33,558 bases of DNA from an uncultured Gammaproteobacteria bacterium (GTDB lineage Bacteria > Pseudomonadota > Gammaproteobacteria > Pseudomonadales > Ketobacteraceae): NCBI GenBank assembly GCA_913063125.1, contig CAJXZM010000059.1, positions 1 through 33,558 on the forward strand, read 5' to 3'. The position numbers and the translations under genes are program-made. This document shows, piece by piece, positions 1 through 9,434 of this stretch (the first letter of the stretch is position 1; each line of letters begins with the position of its first letter). The notes below the pieces were generated by a model. The model had not been told where the DNA came from. It did not search any database and saw nothing but the letters and a program-made list of their open reading frames with translations.

Positions 1-1053
1 ACGTTTATGGGCAGCATCTCGGCCTGTCAACATCTTCCCTGACAACAGTAACGTCTCACCGGGCTTCCAGTCTAAAATATCTTCTGGCGTTAACGTATCT
101 AGGTTAACTCTACGGGATGAATCACCACCAGCCATCGCAATTTCCGGCCAGTCTTCTAATTTCGGAACTTCCAATTCAGCAGGACCACTTCCATCTAACG
201 TGAAATGCACATGACGAGTAGCCGCACAGTTAGGAATCATTGCTACCGGTAATGACGCTGCATGCGTCGGATAATCTTTGATCTTAATATCCAAAACCGT
301 TGTTAAACCACCCAGCCCTTGAGCGCCAATCCCCAGACCATTAACTTTTTCGAACAGTTCTAAACGCAGCTCTTCAACACGATTAGACGCTCCTTTCTCG
401 ATGAGATCCTGAATATTGACAGGGTCCATAAGCGATTCTTTTGCCAATAACATCGCTTTTTCTGCGGTTCCACCAATACCGATACCTAACATTCCCGGTG
501 GGCACCAACCAGCCCCCATTGTCGGTACTGTTTTTAATACCCAATCAACAATGCTATCGCTAGGGTTTAGCATTGCAAGTTTACTCTTATTCTCTGAACC
601 ACCACCCTTAGCTGCGAGTGTAATTTCCACAGTATCACCGGGAACAACTTCGAAATGGATGGTAGCGGGAGTGTTATCTTTAGTATTTCTTCGCGCACCA
701 GCGGGATCTTCAAGAATAGATGCTCGCAATATATTATCTGGATTATTGTACGCTTGACGTACACCTTCATTTACAAGATCGGCAACACTTTTATCAGTAT
801 CCCATTGGATATTCATTCCAATCTTCAGGAATACGGTAACAATACCCGTGTCCTGGCACAGTGGTCTCTTACCTTCTGCACACATGCGAGAGTTGATAAG
901 AATTTGAGCCATAGCATCTTTTGCAGCTTCAGACTCTTCCCGCTCATAGGCCGCCGTAATAGCTTCAATGAAGTCTTTCGGGTGGTAATAGGAGATATAT
1001 TGCAACCCATCTGCAACACTTTGTATAAAATCTTGTTCGCGAATAACAGCCAT
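1..1053 (-). CDS. fumA: Fumarate hydratase class I (iron-sulfur), N-terminal part, cut by window edge
   Basis: This would interconvert fumarate and malate in the TCA cycle using an oxygen-labile 4Fe-4S cluster. The reading frame is open from the ATG at 1053 to the left edge (351 codons). It shows the class I fumarase pattern: MAVIREQDFIQS at the start, CQDTGI, GWCPPGMLGIGIGG and PNCAATRH. The cysteines in those three motifs are the expected cluster ligands. The start is supported by GAGAGG about six bases upstream. Class I fumarases are about 500-550 residues, so roughly 150-200 C-terminal residues lie outside the window. The gene is divergent from the sirtuin gene, with about 190 bases between. 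The family call is firm; the FumA symbol is by similarity and FumB-type naming would be equally valid. Confidence 0.93.
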   Translation of the reverse strand, partial: MAVIREQDFIQSVADGLQYISYYHPKDFIEAITAAYEREESEAAKDAMAQILINSRMCAEGKRPLCQDTGIVTVFLKIGMNIQWDTDKSVADLVNEGVRQAYNNPDNILRASILEDPAGARRNTKDNTPATIHFEVVPGDTVEITLAAKGGGSENKSKLAMLNPSDSIVDWVLKTVPTMGAGWCPPGMLGIGIGGTAEKAMLLAKESLMDPVNIQDLIEKGASNRVEELRLELFEKVNGLGIGAQGLGGLTTVLDIKIKDYPTHAASLPVAMIPNCAATRHVHFTLDGSGPAELEVPKLEDWPEIAMAGGDSSRRVNLDTLTPEDILDWKPGETLLLSGKMLTGRDAAHKR

Positions 1054-1244
1054 TGAAGCCTCTCTCTGTTCTAGGAATCTGATTCCGAATATCTATTTCT
1101 TTCGTCTCTGATGATTGTACACCAGAGGGCTGAGGCAGGATAGAGAGAGGATATGGAGCTAGAAACAAAGATAATAACTTAAATGCTATTATTACGCTTT
1201 GAGATACACGTTAATTAAGACCTAACTCATGGAACTAATTGTCA

Positions 1245-1991
1245 ATGAATACACTTTATATTACCGGCGCCGGTGTAAGTGCGGAAAGCGGGATCCCTAC
1301 ATTTCGAGGTGAAGATGGTTTCTGGACAATAGGCAGTAATAATTACACCCCTCAAGAAATGGCAACTCGAAGCATGTATCAAAACAACCCTGTTGAGTTC
1401 CTTTCCTGGTACTACCATCGCTTCGCAACGTATCGCAATCATGGCCCTAACGATGTGCATTTCTGGCTAGCAGACAAAAACCTAATCACCCAAAATATTG
1501 ATGGACTAGATGGGAAAGCAGGCAATTCAAATTACATTGCGATCCATGGCCGACTCGATCAAATGGTACTCTTCCATAATCAAGAACAGGAAACAAACTT
1601 AGGTAAAGAACAGGACGTACAGCCCATAACCGCACCATGGGACAACATTGATGAAAGCAACACTGTTTCCTCCTTACTTCAATTATTTAACATCAATGCA
1701 GAATCGCTATCCCCTGAACTATATCAATCTTACAAACCTTATGTGTTGCTATTCGATGAATACTACACAGAGCTTTATCGCATTTCAGAAGCGCGGCAAA
1801 GGATGCTCGACGCTGATCGCATCATTTTTATGGGTACCTCCTTTAGCGTAAACATCACTCAGATGGCATTAGATATTGCGATTAGTCAAAACAAACCCAT
1901 TGAAGTGGTCGACCCTAACCCAATTAACATCCCTCACTTGCTCGTAAAATACCACAAAATGAAAGCATCAGCCTATATTCAGCTCCATTAG
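1245..1991 (+). CDS. SIR2-family (sirtuin-like) NAD-dependent protein deacylase lacking zinc-site cysteines
   Basis: Sirtuins remove acyl groups from lysines using NAD. From the ATG at 1245 (248 residues) the NAD-binding and catalytic motifs are clear: GAGVSAESGIPTFRG (8-22), TQNID (82-86), the catalytic His in IAIHG (H101), GTSFSVN (198-204) and VDPNP (222-226). The usual FGE motif reads FDE. The segment between H101 and GTS, which normally carries the four-cysteine zinc module, is short and acidic, and the protein contains no cysteine at all. A TTG at 1239 in the same frame is an alternative start; neither has a strong ribosome-binding site. It stands alone, with fumarase divergent upstream and a hydrolase convergent downstream. 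Activity as a deacylase is inferred from the retained catalytic His and is not certain without zinc. Confidence 0.85.
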   Translation: MNTLYITGAGVSAESGIPTFRGEDGFWTIGSNNYTPQEMATRSMYQNNPVEFLSWYYHRFATYRNHGPNDVHFWLADKNLITQNIDGLDGKAGNSNYIAIHGRLDQMVLFHNQEQETNLGKEQDVQPITAPWDNIDESNTVSSLLQLFNINAESLSPELYQSYKPYVLLFDEYYTELYRISEARQRMLDADRIIFMGTSFSVNITQMALDIAISQNKPIEVVDPNPINIPHLLVKYHKMKASAYIQLH

Positions 1992-2076
1992 TATATGGGC
2001 AGTCAACGACACCATTGGCTTGCCAACCTATTGCAGCGGTGGAACAAGACTTAAACTAGATACTGGATTTGCACTA

Positions 2077-2105
2077 CTTACTTGATACCACTAACATCAA
2101 GTAAG
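2077..2105. terminator. Inverted repeat between convergent genes, possible terminator
   Basis: CTTACTTGAT (2077-2086) and ATCAAGTAAG (2096-2105) form a perfect 10-bp stem with a 9-base loop. It lies between the 3' ends of the sirtuin and the alpha/beta hydrolase genes. The T-rich tail is poor (CCCTTT), so this is a candidate terminator or RNA-stabilising hairpin rather than a clear intrinsic terminator. Confidence 0.45.
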
Positions 2106-2146
2106 CCCTTTGCATTCGATACACCGCGCCAATAGCTCTCTTCCCT

Positions 2147-3085
2147 CTATTCACCCGCCAAAAAATCCAGCAACAATCGACTTACCACTAATGGTTTTTC
2201 AAGCTGAACAAAATGACCAGCGTCTTCAATCGAGTGTACTTTTACCCCCGCCTCAAAATCACTATCCACAACCGCTGCATCAAACATATTACGATCTATA
2301 CACCCATCGTTTACTCCATGGATTATCTGCACCGGCATTTTCAGATTATGATTTAGTAATCGCTGTGTTTGTTTCCAGTTCGGGTCTCTAATAGCCATCA
2401 AACAACGATAATACTCAAGCGCGGCACCCTTAACTCCAGATTGAGATAACGTACTGATGACCCCCTCTATTATTTGCTCATCAACGCTCCAATTGGGGGA
2501 CCATTTACGCCAAAGAAAACGTATCAGCTGCCAATCATTCGCTTTCACAGCCCAATCAGCCACTTTTCCTAACTGAAAAAAGCCGATATACCATGAAGAA
2601 ACCAGCTGTAACGGTACTTTTGCCAAGGCCTGTTGAAATCGTCCTAGCGGCGGTATTGCAATGCTTGTCAGCGACATCATTCGGTTCGGTGCCAAACCTG
2701 CCATAACCCATGCGGTTAATGCCCCCCAATCATGCCCCACAACATGTGCCTTTGGGATAGATAACTCATCCATCCAATCAACGATGTCTTGAGCAATTTG
2801 ATGCAGAAAATACTGTTGATTTGGTTGAACACTACTTGATTCATACCCTCTCATTACCGGTACCACAACGTGATATCCAGCATCAACAAGTAACGGAATT
2901 TGATATTGAAACGTTTCAATGTTATCCGGAAACCCATGCAGACAAATAACAACATTATTTGTCAATGCCCCCTTACCTACGTCATCATTACGCAAGCAGG
3001 AAAATCGATAGCCAGTAAACGTCCCTTTTGTATTCGTTCTCGTTAGTTTTTCTCCACCCATCTGATCGTAACGATTTGACTGCAT
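2147..3085 (-). CDS. Alpha/beta-fold hydrolase, epoxide hydrolase / haloalkane dehalogenase-like
   Basis: A 312-residue alpha/beta hydrolase. The oxyanion-hole motif HGFPD lies near residue 50. The nucleophile elbow GHDWGA has an Asp nucleophile (D119), as in epoxide hydrolases and haloalkane dehalogenases rather than the Ser of esterases. A later acid lies in GVNDGCID (about 260), and the catalytic His is in DAGHFVQLEKP (H291). An Asp nucleophile followed by Trp favours an epoxide hydrolase or dehalogenase; the substrate cannot be read from the sequence. No signal peptide is evident, so it is probably cytoplasmic. The start is supported by a perfect AGGAGG about nine bases upstream of the ATG. 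It is monocistronic, facing the sirtuin gene tail to tail. Confidence 0.88.
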   Translation of the reverse strand: MQSNRYDQMGGEKLTRTNTKGTFTGYRFSCLRNDDVGKGALTNNVVICLHGFPDNIETFQYQIPLLVDAGYHVVVPVMRGYESSSVQPNQQYFLHQIAQDIVDWMDELSIPKAHVVGHDWGALTAWVMAGLAPNRMMSLTSIAIPPLGRFQQALAKVPLQLVSSWYIGFFQLGKVADWAVKANDWQLIRFLWRKWSPNWSVDEQIIEGVISTLSQSGVKGAALEYYRCLMAIRDPNWKQTQRLLNHNLKMPVQIIHGVNDGCIDRNMFDAAVVDSDFEAGVKVHSIEDAGHFVQLEKPLVVSRLLLDFLAGE

Positions 3086-3226
3086 TGGTTATTCCCTCCT
3101 ATTAACCATAACCTAACATTATTAGCATCCTATGGTATGTATAAATAACCATTCGTAACAGGACACCTGTGCATAGATTGTCTATAATTCAATAAGTACG
3201 CAATCGCACCGGATAGGAAGAAGGTA

Positions 3227-4828
3227 ATGCAAAAAGCGGAATCGAGAAATAATTCCAACAACAATGTCACCCAATTTCCCAGCCAACAGCTGTCGGTCCC
3301 TCGGGTTGAAAACACTCGTCACGTACTCTTTGATACGTCTCCAAAAAATATCGAGCGCGAACTCGTTGATCTGCCTTATGCAGACATTAACTGCGCACTC
3401 ACTTTAGCGAAAAACAAACTCAAGCTACTTAACAGATTCGCTTTGCCTGCGATAAAACGCGAAGGGGTCAGTGGCCCTTTCCACTATGCCTTCCAGAAGT
3501 TTGTTGACCACTTTCGCTCTTTTCATGCTTTATCTCGCTATAACCGCCCTCCAACTGACGAAGATTTACGTGAGATGGCGCTGTTTACTCAAGAAATGGC
3601 TTACAGTTACAAACATATTTTTTTAGGGTTTCTCACTACAAGCAAAAAACCAAAAGACATAGCCTGCAGCCTTTATAATGCTATGTTCTACATCGGACAG
3701 TCGATGCTGCAATCCTATGAACAAAACCAGTGGCAAAACCCAAGGCTCTGGCAAGAGATACATTTTTTATATGCTTGTGCTGAAGAGAAAGGGTTTCTAG
3801 GACAAGACATTCCCAGTGCAGCCCCTCAACCTCGCCCGGCAAGTATTGACGCACTGTACAAGCAACTCTCGCTTACCGCTTTGGCTGATCCCTACAAATT
3901 AGCCCACGGGTGGCATTGGGCAATATTCGATTATGCTGGAAAAATTGCTCACCATGCAGAAATCCAAACAGCCGATGTATTACCCGCATTTCAATACGGT
4001 TTTGCCATTCGCTTAGATACCAGCAAACCCCCCATTGCGGTAAAGACTTTACCCGCTCAGCCGCATAGCAGTTTACGTATATTGCTCCCTCAAGGCGCAG
4101 CTACTGTCATCACTAATCAATTACACATGTTGAAATCTGGACAACCCCAAAAAATACCGGGGTTATCTGGTGCGGCAAACCGAGAAGAACAAACACGTTT
4201 CTTGCAATTACTGCATCATCAATGGGCAGAGAAACCGCTGCGAAATAAAAAGCGTGAGTCTATAAAAGAATCTATGGGATTTATTTGGGGTGTTAATGAT
4301 ATTCACAAAATATTAGACCCAGAAGAGCGCCATCGCGCCTCTAAAATGCAACGCCCTGTCGATGTTCAACATCGCTCGATGGGGCTGTCTCATAATGAAA
4401 GTGCTGATGGTATTTGCATTACGTTAAAATCGCCCGTGCAAGATGCCCCTCGTAATGGCCAGGTTGTTGCTCTAATACGAAAAATCAACAATCAAAAACA
4501 GCTTGTGTTAGGTATTGTTCAATGGTCTGCCAAACGAGGCACACAACAACTCACCTGCGGGATCAAAAAACTACAATCACCGCCACAAGCAGCACTGATT
4601 GCAGAACAAGATACTCCTGCGGATTCTCGCCCTGCATTGCTATTTCGTTACAGAGGCAAGTTTGGTGAGCCGAATGCTCTAATCCTCACCAACTCCGGTT
4701 TTTTACGATCTGGAAAATCAATTTTAGTCAATGCGGTAGAAACAAAGAAATGGCAAGCGACCAAACCTACCAGCCCAGTTAATCAAACTGACTGTATCGA
4801 CCTTTTTGAATTGCAAGATGCCGTTTAG
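3227..4828 (+). CDS. Conserved hypothetical protein, possible degenerate PilZ-like C-terminal domain
   Basis: A 533-residue protein with no signal peptide or membrane segment. The N-terminal two thirds are largely helical and not recognised. Around residues 385-465 the pattern MGLSHNESADGICITLKSP, GQVVALIR and LVLGIVQWS resembles a degenerate PilZ domain (the D/N-x-S-x-x-G strand, then L-G-x-V-x-W). The RxxxR c-di-GMP-binding motif is not convincingly present. If PilZ-like, it could be a c-di-GMP-responsive or structural partner protein, but this is only a fold-level guess. The start is supported by AGGAAG seven bases upstream of the ATG. Its stop codon abuts the stop codon of the convergent yihY-like gene with no spacer (4828/4829), leaving no room for a separate terminator. 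Confidence 0.7.
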   Translation: MQKAESRNNSNNNVTQFPSQQLSVPRVENTRHVLFDTSPKNIERELVDLPYADINCALTLAKNKLKLLNRFALPAIKREGVSGPFHYAFQKFVDHFRSFHALSRYNRPPTDEDLREMALFTQEMAYSYKHIFLGFLTTSKKPKDIACSLYNAMFYIGQSMLQSYEQNQWQNPRLWQEIHFLYACAEEKGFLGQDIPSAAPQPRPASIDALYKQLSLTALADPYKLAHGWHWAIFDYAGKIAHHAEIQTADVLPAFQYGFAIRLDTSKPPIAVKTLPAQPHSSLRILLPQGAATVITNQLHMLKSGQPQKIPGLSGAANREEQTRFLQLLHHQWAEKPLRNKKRESIKESMGFIWGVNDIHKILDPEERHRASKMQRPVDVQHRSMGLSHNESADGICITLKSPVQDAPRNGQVVALIRKINNQKQLVLGIVQWSAKRGTQQLTCGIKKLQSPPQAALIAEQDTPADSRPALLFRYRGKFGEPNALILTNSGFLRSGKSILVNAVETKKWQATKPTSPVNQTDCIDLFELQDAV

Positions 4829-6058
4829 CTAGGCCGAAAACACCTTTGAAAGCGGCACATCCCATGCCGCTTGCATCGTATCGACCCCATCGTCAAACAA
4901 ACCATTTACACGCAACTTCCATTCACCCTCCCCTTTAAGGTTTAACATCAATGCTTGCGGAAAACACGCGCGATAGAGCTGCGCAAACGTGTAATGATGA
5001 AGATCACGAGACAACAAAACATCACCCTCACTTTGCAAAGTAACCAATTTGGCTTCCTGTAATACTTTATAGTGAAACTCCCAATCGAGTGGGGTTAACC
5101 AAGGCATATTTTTGCTCAACAAATCTTCTGACACACTTTCTCCATTTTGCTGATTTTCATAAAGCAATTTTAAGATCAGTAAAATATCTCCCATAGAGGA
5201 AGTGGCTTTATTCTTTGAGATTTTATAACTTGTCAACCCCTGCACCAATTCGGCCCCCACCAGTAAAATCGACCAAGATACGAAAATCCATATCAGAAAA
5301 ATAGGCACAGCTGCAAACGCCCCATAAACTAATTGGTATGTCGGGAAAAATGTAACTAACAAGGTCATTAAACGCCGAGCAATATCAAACAATATTGCCG
5401 CTGCTAGACCACCCGCCAGCCCATGTTTTAATGGTACCTTAGTGTTCGGCACGGCGATGTAAGCGAGTGAAAAAGCCAATGTGCTCAGTAAAATGGGAAC
5501 AAAGCCTAACAAAAATTTCTGCGTAGCCTGCACTGACTCGTATTGTTCTAGAATACGTAAGGACGATAGATAAGAAGAAATTGCGATAGTCGCCCCCATC
5601 AACACGGGACCTATACTTAACAAGGCCCAGTACAGCAAAAAACCGCTTACTCCCTTTCGTGACTCTTTAACATGCCAAATCTCGTTAAAGGAACCCTCAA
5701 TCTTGCGCAACATGGTAATTGAGGTCACAAACAACATCACCACGCCAATACTGGTCAAATTGGATGCTTGCTTAGAAAACGCCACCAAATAACCTTGCAA
5801 ATGCTCTCCCGTTGCTGGCATGAAATGTTCAAACAAGTAGTTCTCCAGCTGACCCTCTGCTCCCTTTAGGTCTGGAATTAATGCTAAAATAGAAAACGTT
5901 ACTGTCATAACAGGTACTACAGCAAACAATGCGGTAAATGTCAGGTAAGCTGCGGTCTTAGGACCATCATGTGTAATGTAGCTACGGACTAAATACAGTA
6001 TAAACTGTCCCAGGTAGAGCATTCTTTCTTTCAATAATATTAATTTTTTTTCCAGCAT
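4829..6058 (-). CDS. yihY: YihY/BrkB-family inner membrane protein
   Basis: A polytopic inner-membrane protein of the YihY (formerly mis-named RNase BN, also BrkB) family; its biochemical role is not established. The family signature is clear: SYITHDGPKTAAYLTFTALFAVVPV near the N terminus, then about six membrane helices (including FLLYWALLSIGPVLMGATIAI and AAVPIFLIWIFVSWSILLVGAEL), then a soluble winged-helix-like C-terminal region of about 130 residues. I place the start at 6058 (409 residues), because AGGA lies seven bases before this ATG and immediately abuts the in-frame ATG at 6064. It sits divergently upstream of arsC and wrbA, an arrangement I recall from Pseudomonas (RNase BN-like gene next to arsC and wrbA). 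Confidence 0.9.
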   Translation of the reverse strand: MLEKKLILLKERMLYLGQFILYLVRSYITHDGPKTAAYLTFTALFAVVPVMTVTFSILALIPDLKGAEGQLENYLFEHFMPATGEHLQGYLVAFSKQASNLTSIGVVMLFVTSITMLRKIEGSFNEIWHVKESRKGVSGFLLYWALLSIGPVLMGATIAISSYLSSLRILEQYESVQATQKFLLGFVPILLSTLAFSLAYIAVPNTKVPLKHGLAGGLAAAILFDIARRLMTLLVTFFPTYQLVYGAFAAVPIFLIWIFVSWSILLVGAELVQGLTSYKISKNKATSSMGDILLILKLLYENQQNGESVSEDLLSKNMPWLTPLDWEFHYKVLQEAKLVTLQSEGDVLLSRDLHHYTFAQLYRACFPQALMLNLKGEGEWKLRVNGLFDDGVDTMQAAWDVPLSKVFSA

Positions 6059-6242
6059 AACCATTCCTAATAAGCCAGGTGAGGCACTCTGCTATTAACT
6101 CCATCAAACGCATTTTAACGCAAGATTTCACGTTATTTTTAAAATTCATCCAGCATACGCTAATTTCCACAATAGCTCTCGTGCATGATGGTAAATGTCT
6201 ATAAAATAGCAGCTTCATTTCTTACATCCAAAGGGGAACTCA

Positions 6243-7216
<974 letters not shown>

Positions 7217-7237
7217 TCCGTTATTAGTGACCATATT

Positions 7238-7708
7238 ATGAATGACACGCTTGAAAATACACTTGATCCTCTTCGCCATAAAGCAACGCGATGCAAACAC
7301 ATTTCCCTAGCCAGCCTCATAGTATTAATTGCATTATATGCGGCACAATTTATTTGGATTGGACCCAATGCCCATCTCACCAACAACAGCCCGCAGTGGT
7401 TTATGTTGGCAATTTATGTCATTCCACTTCTGTTGTTCGCTCCAGGTATGCTTACAGAACAAGCAAGAACCTACGCATGGTTTTGCTTTATCTTAATGCT
7501 CTATTTTTGCGATACCGTTATTACCGCATTTGCTGTTCCACACACCCTGGGGTACCTTGGCATAGCTGAATCGCTAACCGTTGTGGTGTTATTTAGCGCG
7601 GCTATGTATGCTGCAAAATGGTATGGACTTATTGCCAACAATGGAATTTCAAATCGAAAGAAAAAGAAAAGCAACGACCAAGACACAAAAGATCCAACGG
7701 CCGAATAA
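7238..7708 (+). CDS. DUF2069 small integral membrane protein
   Basis: A 156-residue membrane protein with four predicted helices: LASLIVLIALYAAQFIWIG (about 24-42), WFMLAIYVIPLLLFAPGML, YAWFCFILMLYFCDTVITA and AESLTVVVLFSAAMYAA. The C-terminal tail is short, lysine-rich and probably cytoplasmic. It matches DUF2069, a family of unknown function usually encoded directly after wrbA, as here (21 bases after the wrbA stop). The ATG at 7238 has only a weak ribosome-binding site. No catalytic motif is visible. Confidence 0.85.
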   Translation: MNDTLENTLDPLRHKATRCKHISLASLIVLIALYAAQFIWIGPNAHLTNNSPQWFMLAIYVIPLLLFAPGMLTEQARTYAWFCFILMLYFCDTVITAFAVPHTLGYLGIAESLTVVVLFSAAMYAAKWYGLIANNGISNRKKKKSNDQDTKDPTAE

Positions 7709-7737
7709 CCAACAAAAACAACCAAATTAAATCCTCT

Positions 7738-8418
7738 ATGTTAGACACGCACCAAACGCTAGAAACGCCTGAAAGCATTGACCTTGAACTGCACTTAGCT
7801 GGCCCTGTCGTCCGTATTTTGGCGTTTGGTTTTGATTTTGGCATTCGCCTAGTCATACAAATTATCGCCGGTATAATTCTCTCAGCATTTGACCAGGTTG
7901 GTATGGCGATCATGATGATTCTAGCCTTTTCAGTCGAATGGTTTTACCCTGTATTTTTTGAGGTATTTTACCAAGGCCAAACACCCGGCAAAAAAACAAT
8001 GGGGCTAACCGTCATTCATGATGATGGAACACCTATCGGCTGGTCTAGCTCTATCATCCGCAATTTATTGCGCTTTGTGGATTTCTTGCCCGTAGGTTAT
8101 ATTTTTGGCCTGATATCAATGTGTAGCAATGACCACTTTAAACGTTTAGGGGACTTCACTGCGGGTACAATCGTTGTTTACGTAGCACCTAAACAGGTCA
8201 CTCATCCAATCCCTAAAGATCAACCGTTATACTCTCCTATACCACTCACTGTTGATGATCAACGCGCCATTTTAAATTATGCTGAGCGTTTACATAACCT
8301 TTCGCCAGAGCGTCAACGGGAGCTTGCCAATCATTTATCACCGATTACTCAACGCAAAGACAATGACAATGTCGTGTGGGTTGTAAGAGTCGCAAATGGA
8401 TTGCGGGGCAATCAATGA
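7738..8418 (+). CDS. RDD-family membrane protein, first gene of the MoxR/DUF58 operon
   Basis: A 226-residue protein with an RDD domain: after a short N terminus come two helices (VRILAFGFDFGIRLVIQIIAG and VGMAIMMILAFSVEWFYPVFFEVF). The family pattern QGQTPGKKTMGLTVIHDDG and the RLGDFTAGTIVVYV end follow. The start is set at the ATG at 7738, because the protein before it is low in family similarity and would overlap the DUF2069 gene. RDD proteins are small membrane proteins, often of unknown function. Its stop overlaps the next start (ATGA at 8415-8418), so it is translationally coupled to the SpoIIM-like gene. It begins the six-gene cluster RDD-SpoIIM-DUF4129-DUF4350-MoxR-DUF58. Confidence 0.87.
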   Translation: MLDTHQTLETPESIDLELHLAGPVVRILAFGFDFGIRLVIQIIAGIILSAFDQVGMAIMMILAFSVEWFYPVFFEVFYQGQTPGKKTMGLTVIHDDGTPIGWSSSIIRNLLRFVDFLPVGYIFGLISMCSNDHFKRLGDFTAGTIVVYVAPKQVTHPIPKDQPLYSPIPLTVDDQRAILNYAERLHNLSPERQRELANHLSPITQRKDNDNVVWVVRVANGLRGNQ

Positions 8419-9434
8419 AACAACAACAGTTTGAAGCAAAGTACCGTTATGAATGGCAAGAATTCGAATCTCAACTTGAGCTATTGGAGACAAAAAAAAC
8501 CTCCGACGCCGACCTCTCACTTTTTTCAAAAAACTATCGGAAAATATGCTATTACCTAGCACTGGCTCAAGAACGCCGATACAGCCCTGATATTATTAGC
8601 CGGCTTAACGGCATTGCCTTGCGTGGACATCAACAACTCTACCAGCACAAATCCAACGTGCTACACAACATGTTAATATTTATCATTTCCGGCTTTCCTC
8701 AACAAATTCGACAACACTCAAAATTAATTGGTTTAGCTTCTGCATTATTTTATGGGCCAGCGCTGATCTTTGGTTTACTGGTGTATTTTAATCCCTCATT
8801 AATGTTTAGCTTTCAGTCTCCCGATCAGGTGGCCGATCTTGTCGCAATGTACAACCCCGCCAACAATGCGGAATCGGCAGAGACGCGAGGTTCAGAGCAA
8901 GACTTGGTCATGTTTGGGTTTTATATTCGAAACAACATAGGCATTGGTTTCCAAACATTCGCAAGCGGCATTTTATTCGGATTAGGAAGCATCTTTTTCT
9001 TAATATTTAATGGCCTCGCTCTGGGTGGGGCCTCCGGATTTTTAAGCTCACTAGAATATAATGTGCCATTTTATTCTTTCGTTATTACCCACGGTGCATT
9101 CGAGTTAACCGCAATAACCATTGCCGGTGCTGCTGGCATGAAGCTAGGGTTCGCCCTACTATCTCCGGGAAAAAACTCAAGAAAACAGGCCCTATTGAAT
9201 GCAGGTAAAGGAAGTATTCAGTTAGTGTATGGTGTTATTTTCTTTTTGCTCATCGCCGCATTTATCGAAGCATTTTGGTCATCAAGCAGTACAATCACCT
9301 CAACTATCAAGTTTACGGTAGGCGGCTCTCTTTGGGCTCTTGTCTTCGCCTACTTTTATTATGGTGGGCGCGGCACACAACAAAACGCACAACTGAGCGC
9401 ACAGAAAAATGATGTCCCTATGGAGAAACGCTAA
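8415..9434 (+). CDS. Stage II sporulation protein M-like (SpoIIM/DUF95) membrane protein
   Basis: A 339-residue integral membrane protein of the SpoIIM/DUF95 family. In Bacillus SpoIIM acts with SpoIID and SpoIIP in engulfment; here no sporulation is implied, and the family is common in Gram-negative MoxR clusters. The N-terminal 90 residues are soluble and helical. They are followed by about five helices: LIGLASALFYGPALIFGLLVYF, IGFQTFASGILFGLGSIFFLIFN, the FVITHGAFELTAITIAGAAG signature, and later helices near 290 and 315. The start at 8415 gives the common ATGA overlap with the RDD gene, and GGGG lies nearby. Its stop directly precedes the next start at 9435. Confidence 0.87.
   Translation: MKQQQFEAKYRYEWQEFESQLELLETKKTSDADLSLFSKNYRKICYYLALAQERRYSPDIISRLNGIALRGHQQLYQHKSNVLHNMLIFIISGFPQQIRQHSKLIGLASALFYGPALIFGLLVYFNPSLMFSFQSPDQVADLVAMYNPANNAESAETRGSEQDLVMFGFYIRNNIGIGFQTFASGILFGLGSIFFLIFNGLALGGASGFLSSLEYNVPFYSFVITHGAFELTAITIAGAAGMKLGFALLSPGKNSRKQALLNAGKGSIQLVYGVIFFLLIAAFIEAFWSSSSTITSTIKFTVGGSLWALVFAYFYYGGRGTQQNAQLSAQKNDVPMEKR

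Noticed and set aside
416-1056. Plus-strand frames of 113 and 133 residues inside the fumarase gene
   Set aside because: They are antisense to a clear class I fumarase frame and show no family pattern or ribosome-binding site.
1245-1991. Sirtuin as part of an anti-phage NAD-depletion system
   Set aside because: No partner gene (Argonaute, DSR or Thoeris type) is nearby; neighbours are a core metabolic gene and a hydrolase.
8376-8414. Longer start for the SpoIIM-like protein
   Set aside because: It would overlap the RDD coding end by over 40 bases; the ATGA overlap at 8415 is the usual arrangement and the family similarity begins there.
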